The notes under the pieces: model-generated
The model's input: the letters and a program-made list of their open reading frames with translations, nothing else
Databases searched by the model: none
What the model was told of the DNA's origin: nothing
Made by a program: the position numbers and the translations under genes
Shown: positions 6,707 to 9,074 of the stretch, piece after piece
Layout of the letters: every line of letters starts with the position of its first letter
Position numbering within the stretch: position 1 is the first letter of the stretch
From: Rhodospirillaceae bacterium
GTDB lineage: Bacteria; Pseudomonadota; Alphaproteobacteria; Dongiales; Dongiaceae
Length of the DNA: 9,074 nt
Direction: 5' to 3'
Assembly (NCBI GenBank): GCA_016794075.1
Contig: JAEUKU010000406.1
Location: 1-9,074, forward strand

Positions 6707-7342
6707 ATGCCGCGCCAGCTGCCCCTCGACCTCGCCTTCCGGCCGGCTTTCGGCAGCGCCGATTTCGTACTCGCCGACAGCAACCGCGACGCCGTCGCTT
6801 GGATCGACCGCTGGCCCGACTGGCCGTCCCATGCGCTGGCCATTCACGGCCCCAAGGGGTCGGGCAAGACTCACCTGGCGCATGTCTGGCGTGCGCGCTG
6901 CGACGCCGTGATCCTCGCAACACCGCCGGACGGCGCGCCGCCGCTGCGCGTCATCCTGGACGAGCCACAGGGCTGGCCCGAGACGGCTTTGCTGCATCTC
7001 TACAACGCGCTGCGCGAGGCGGGCGGGCATCTCTTGGTCGTCAGCGAGCTGCCGCCGGCGCGCTGGCCGGTGGCGTTGCCCGACCTCGCCTCGCGCCTCG
7101 CCAGCATCCCGGCGGTGGCGCTTCAGGCGCCGGACGACGATCTGCTCATCGCGGTGATGGCCAAGCAATTCGCCGATCGCGGCCTCGAGGTGAACGACGA
7201 CGTGCTGCGCTACGTGGCGAGCCGCATCGAGCGCTCCTTCGCCGCCGCCGCCGAGATGGTCGCCCGCATCGACCGCGCCGCCCTGGCCGAGCAGCGCCGC
7301 GTCACCCTCGCGGTGGCCAAGGCTTGCGTGATGACGAGCTAG
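6707..7342 (+). CDS. hdaA: HdaA-like DnaA-related AAA+ regulator of replication initiation
   Basis: Hda/HdaA proteins bind the beta sliding clamp and stimulate ATP hydrolysis by DnaA, preventing re-initiation. The 211-residue protein lacks the DnaA DNA-binding domain, as expected. It carries QLPLDL (4-9), a clamp-binding motif at the extreme N-terminus; Walker A GPKGSGKT (48-55); a Walker B-like VILDEPQ (82-88); a sensor 1 region LLVVSELPPARW (109-120); LPDLASRL (124-131), with Arg130 as the likely arginine finger; and the sensor 2 helix RIERSF (173-178, Arg176). The Walker B-like ILDEP differs from the DD pair of DnaA itself, though an acidic pair is kept. The ATG is 7 nt after the permease stop, in a tight operon. 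It could also be called a DnaA/Hda family protein; HdaA fits an alphaproteobacterial host. Confidence 0.9.
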   Translation: MPRQLPLDLAFRPAFGSADFVLADSNRDAVAWIDRWPDWPSHALAIHGPKGSGKTHLAHVWRARCDAVILATPPDGAPPLRVILDEPQGWPETALLHLYNALREAGGHLLVVSELPPARWPVALPDLASRLASIPAVALQAPDDDLLIAVMAKQFADRGLEVNDDVLRYVASRIERSFAAAAEMVARIDRAALAEQRRVTLAVAKACVMTS

Positions 7343-7360
7343 GCAAAGACACACTCTCTC

Positions 7361-7450
7361 CGTCATTGCTGGGCGTGTCCCGGCAATCCATGCAACGCTT
7401 CAGCGTGCGGGAACGCCGCATGGATCACCGGGACCAACCCGGTGATGACA
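7361..7450. repeat. REP-like doublet of two hairpins in inverted orientation, possible bidirectional terminator
   Basis: The hdaA-mobB gap is almost filled by an imperfect inverted repeat with arms at 7361-7392 and 7419-7450 (23 of 32 positions identical by hand alignment). Each arm is itself a hairpin. The left is ATTGCTGGG/CCCGGCAAT with loop CGTGT, 9 bp with one T-G wobble. The right is ATCACCGGG/CCCGGTGAT with loop ACCAA, 9 bp and perfect. Two base pairs differ between the arms by compensating changes. The CGTCATTGC...GGATCACCGGG style resembles intergenic palindromes that I recall as common in alphaproteobacterial genomes. Its place between convergent genes suits a transcription end signal, but there is no clear T-tract. 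Confidence 0.75.
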
Positions 7451-7465
7451 TCTTGTGTATGGCTG

Positions 7466-7969
7466 CTAGCAGGTCTTCAACCCGCAATGCACCACGATGA
7501 ACTCCGCTATCGCGCGCAGGTCGTTGAGGTCGATCACCGGCACCCGCGCACCCTCGACCGGGGAATCGGTCAGGATCGCGACATAGGTCGGATCCTGATT
7601 GGCGAGCAGCGGCTTGCCGTTGGCGGCACGGTAGATCTCGAGCTTGTCGTGGGGCTCGCGCTTGAAGCCCTCGACCAGCAGCAGATCGACTGGTGTCATG
7701 TGCTTCGCCAGCTCGACGGCGCTCGGCTCGGGCGCGTCGCGCAATTCATGCATCAAGGCCCAGCGCTTCTCCGAGCCGATCAGCACTTCCGTGGCGCCGG
7801 CGGCGCGGTGGATAAAGGAGTCCTTGCCCGGCTGGTCGACGTCGAAGCCGTGATGCGCGTGCTTCATGGTCGAGACGGTGACACCGCGCCGAACGAGTTC
7901 CGGGATGAGCTTGGACATCAGCGTGGTCTTGCCGGCGCCACTCCATCCACCGAGACCGAGGATCTTCAT
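7466..7969 (-). CDS. mobB: Molybdopterin-guanine dinucleotide biosynthesis adapter protein MobB
   Basis: Small GTP-binding P-loop protein thought to help MobA attach GMP to molybdopterin when bis-MGD cofactor is made for oxidoreductases of the DMSO reductase family. The 167-residue length is typical. Visible motifs are the P-loop GWSGAGKTT (8-16), KHAHH (36-40), the family block DVDQPGKDSFIHRAAGA (43-59) and DLLLVEGFK (95-103) as the Walker B equivalent. It begins 19 nt after the pgsA stop with no clear Shine-Dalgarno and probably shares the pgsA mRNA. Its partner mobA is not in this window. It is convergent with hdaA across the REP-like doublet. Confidence 0.95.
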   Translation of the reverse strand: MKILGLGGWSGAGKTTLMSKLIPELVRRGVTVSTMKHAHHGFDVDQPGKDSFIHRAAGATEVLIGSEKRWALMHELRDAPEPSAVELAKHMTPVDLLLVEGFKREPHDKLEIYRAANGKPLLANQDPTYVAILTDSPVEGARVPVIDLNDLRAIAEFIVVHCGLKTC

Positions 7970-7988
7970 GACGCTGGCGTGCTTTCGA

Positions 7989-8576
7989 TCAGCGGGAATC
8001 GCCGGAGGAGCCGCCGCGGGTGTCGGCCGCCATGTGCTTCAGCCCGATCATCAGGTAGTCGTAGCCGGTGACGAGGGTCAGCGCGGCGGCGATCCACAGC
8101 AGGATCTCGCCGATCAGCATGGCGTTCACCGGCACCTCGGAATCCGCCTTGGCGACGATCAGGAAGCCGAGCGCAATCATTTGCACCGTGGTCTTCCACT
8201 TGGCAAGCAGGCTGACCGGCACGCCGACGCGCAATTCCGCCAGGAACTCGCGCAGGCCGGAAACCAGGATCTCGCGGCACAGGATGATGAGCGCCGCCAG
8301 GATCGCCCAGCCGTCGATATGGCGCATGGCGACCAGGATCAGCAGCACCGCCGCGACCACCAGCTTGTCGGCAATCGGGTCGAGGAAGCGACCGAGCGGG
8401 GAAATCTGGTGCAGGCGCCGCGCGACATAGCCGTCGAACCAGTCGGTGACGCAGGCCAGGACGAACAACGCCAGCGCGACCCACTGCCAGAACGGGCTGT
8501 TCAGCATGAGGAAGGCCACGATCAGCGGGATCGCGGCGATCCGCGACATGGTGAGGATGTTGGCGAGATTCAGCAT
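7989..8576 (-). CDS. pgsA: CDP-diacylglycerol-glycerol-3-phosphate 3-phosphatidyltransferase
   Basis: Inner-membrane enzyme that joins CDP-diacylglycerol and sn-glycerol 3-phosphate to give phosphatidylglycerol phosphate, the committed step to PG and cardiolipin. The CDP-alcohol phosphatidyltransferase signature is complete: D45, D48-G49, A52-R53, G62, D66 and D70, with the spacing DxxDGxxAR(x8)GxxxDxxxD. The 195 residues include hydrophobic helices at about 10-25, 30-45, 72-104, 123-142 and 150-175. The N-terminus (MLNLANILTMSRIAAIPL) matches the usual start of the family. No strong Shine-Dalgarno is visible. It lies 150 nt after uvrC, the common proteobacterial order, and has a good candidate promoter at 8606-8634. 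Confidence 0.95.
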   Translation of the reverse strand: MLNLANILTMSRIAAIPLIVAFLMLNSPFWQWVALALFVLACVTDWFDGYVARRLHQISPLGRFLDPIADKLVVAAVLLILVAMRHIDGWAILAALIILCREILVSGLREFLAELRVGVPVSLLAKWKTTVQMIALGFLIVAKADSEVPVNAMLIGEILLWIAAALTLVTGYDYLMIGLKHMAADTRGGSSGDSR

Positions 8577-8605
8577 GAAACTTGGGCGGCTCCGATCCGG
8601 GCGGA

Positions 8606-8634
8606 AAGATAGCAGGTCGCCCGGCCCCTGTCAC
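8606..8634 (-). promoter_or_regulatory. Candidate sigma70 promoter of pgsA
   Basis: On the minus strand GTGACA (8634-8629, 5 of 6 to TTGACA) and TATCTT (8611-8606, 4 of 6) are 17 nt apart. A TGC just before the -10 resembles an extended -10 element. Transcription would begin near 8599, leaving a leader of about 23 nt before the pgsA ATG. The rest of the uvrC-pgsA gap (8577-8726) holds no gene that I can support. Confidence 0.5.
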
Positions 8635-8726
8635 AATGGCTGTCGGCGCAATCCCGCGTTGCGCCTGCGGCATGGAGCCCCGGCATTCGGCTCAAATCCG
8701 CGAAACCCGCCGGTCCGGTGCCGGGT

Positions 8727-9074
8727 TCAGCCGCCGTGGAAATGGCCGTAGATCTTCTGCGCCACGGTTTCGTTGATGCCTTCGACCGCGCAGAGATCCG
8801 CAAGACCCGCGCGCGCAACCGCGCGCGCCGAGCCGAAATGCAACAGCAGCGCCTTCTTGCGCTTGGCGCCGATGCCGGGAATCTGGTCGAGCTCCGACTT
8901 GCCGATCAGCGCCGAGCGCCTGGCGCGGTGGGCACCGATGACAAAGCGGTGAGCCTCGTCGCGCAGGCGCTGCAGGAAATAGAGCACCGGGTTCTGCGGC
9001 TCGAGCGAGAAGGGCTCGCGCCCCGGGATGAAGAAGCGCTCGCGCCCGGCATTGCGGTCCGGCCCCTTGGCGAT
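8727..9074 (-). CDS. uvrC: Excinuclease ABC subunit C (C-terminal part only)
   Basis: UvrC makes both incisions around DNA lesions in nucleotide excision repair. The window holds the last 115 codons and the TGA stop; the N-terminus lies beyond the right edge. Visible, in order: [10 protein letters not shown] and IPGREPF from the RNase H-like 5'-incision domain; [15 protein letters not shown], whose first His corresponds to the conserved catalytic His; then the tandem helix-hairpin-helix DNA-binding domain with [20 protein letters not shown] and [19 protein letters not shown]. It ends in HGG, a normal end for the family. pgsA follows 150 nt downstream on the same strand. Confidence 0.97.
   Translation of the reverse strand: MAKGPDRNAGRERFFIPGREPFSLEPQNPVLYFLQRLRDEAHRFVIGAHRARRSALIGKSELDQIPGIGAKRKKALLLHFGSARAVARAGLADLCAVEGINETVAQKIYGHFHGG

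Noticed and set aside
5506..6843. 445-codon open frame on the minus strand opposite the permease gene
   Set aside because: Antisense to a clear AI-2E-family protein. The Gln/Arg/Asp-rich product comes from reading membrane-protein codons backwards.
8700..8730. Possible terminator hairpin just after uvrC (AACCCG/CGGGTT)
   Set aside because: Only a 6-bp stem with a large loop and no T-tract; not enough to call a terminator.
1..9074. A hidden defence island, phage remnant, CRISPR array or integrated element
   Set aside because: All of the window is accounted for by housekeeping families with normal spacing. No integrase, transposase, direct-repeat array, tRNA or attachment site is seen, and composition looks even throughout.

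Overview
This is high-GC DNA (roughly two thirds G+C by eye) carrying ordinary chromosomal housekeeping genes. The families point to an alphaproteobacterium, most likely a Rhodospirillales-type organism. The main clues are a short DnaA-like regulator of the HdaA type with an N-terminal clamp-binding motif, a DUF2066 gene next to an AI-2E/PerM-type permease, divergent purM-purN, a uvrC-pgsA pair, and a 42-residue membrane protein resembling the alphaproteobacterial aa3 oxidase subunit IV. I see no phage, integrase, transposase, CRISPR, tRNA or rRNA, and no gene-free stretch longer than about 150 bases.

Left part (1-1600): an ABC-F ATPase of the YheS type reads leftward off the edge and is divergent from ndk (nucleoside diphosphate kinase). 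ndk has a good sigma70-like promoter and a strong hairpin terminator. That terminator lies between ndk and the convergent small membrane-protein gene at 1463-1591.

Centre-left (1683-4237): a compact leftward operon purM-purN-RNase T2 with 7-nt gaps. PurM and PurN catalyse two steps of de novo purine synthesis; the third gene is a secreted or lipid-anchored T2 ribonuclease. The 5' end of purM is odd. The family-typical N-terminus is open upstream of the only canonical start (a TTG), and a near-perfect Shine-Dalgarno sits 5 nt before an ATA codon.

Centre-right (4304-7342): a rightward cluster of an exported DUF2066 protein, a polytopic AI-2E/PerM-family protein, and the HdaA-like AAA+ regulator of DnaA activity. 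The cluster is divergent from purM across a very short intergenic region.

Right part (7361-9074): a REP-like doublet of two hairpins separates hdaA from the leftward cluster uvrC (partial), pgsA (own promoter) and mobB (molybdenum cofactor guanylylation adapter).

Nothing here amounts to a clear new system. The items most worth checking are the purM start, the covarying REP doublet, the RNase T2 cistron in the purine operon and the unannotated-size membrane peptide.
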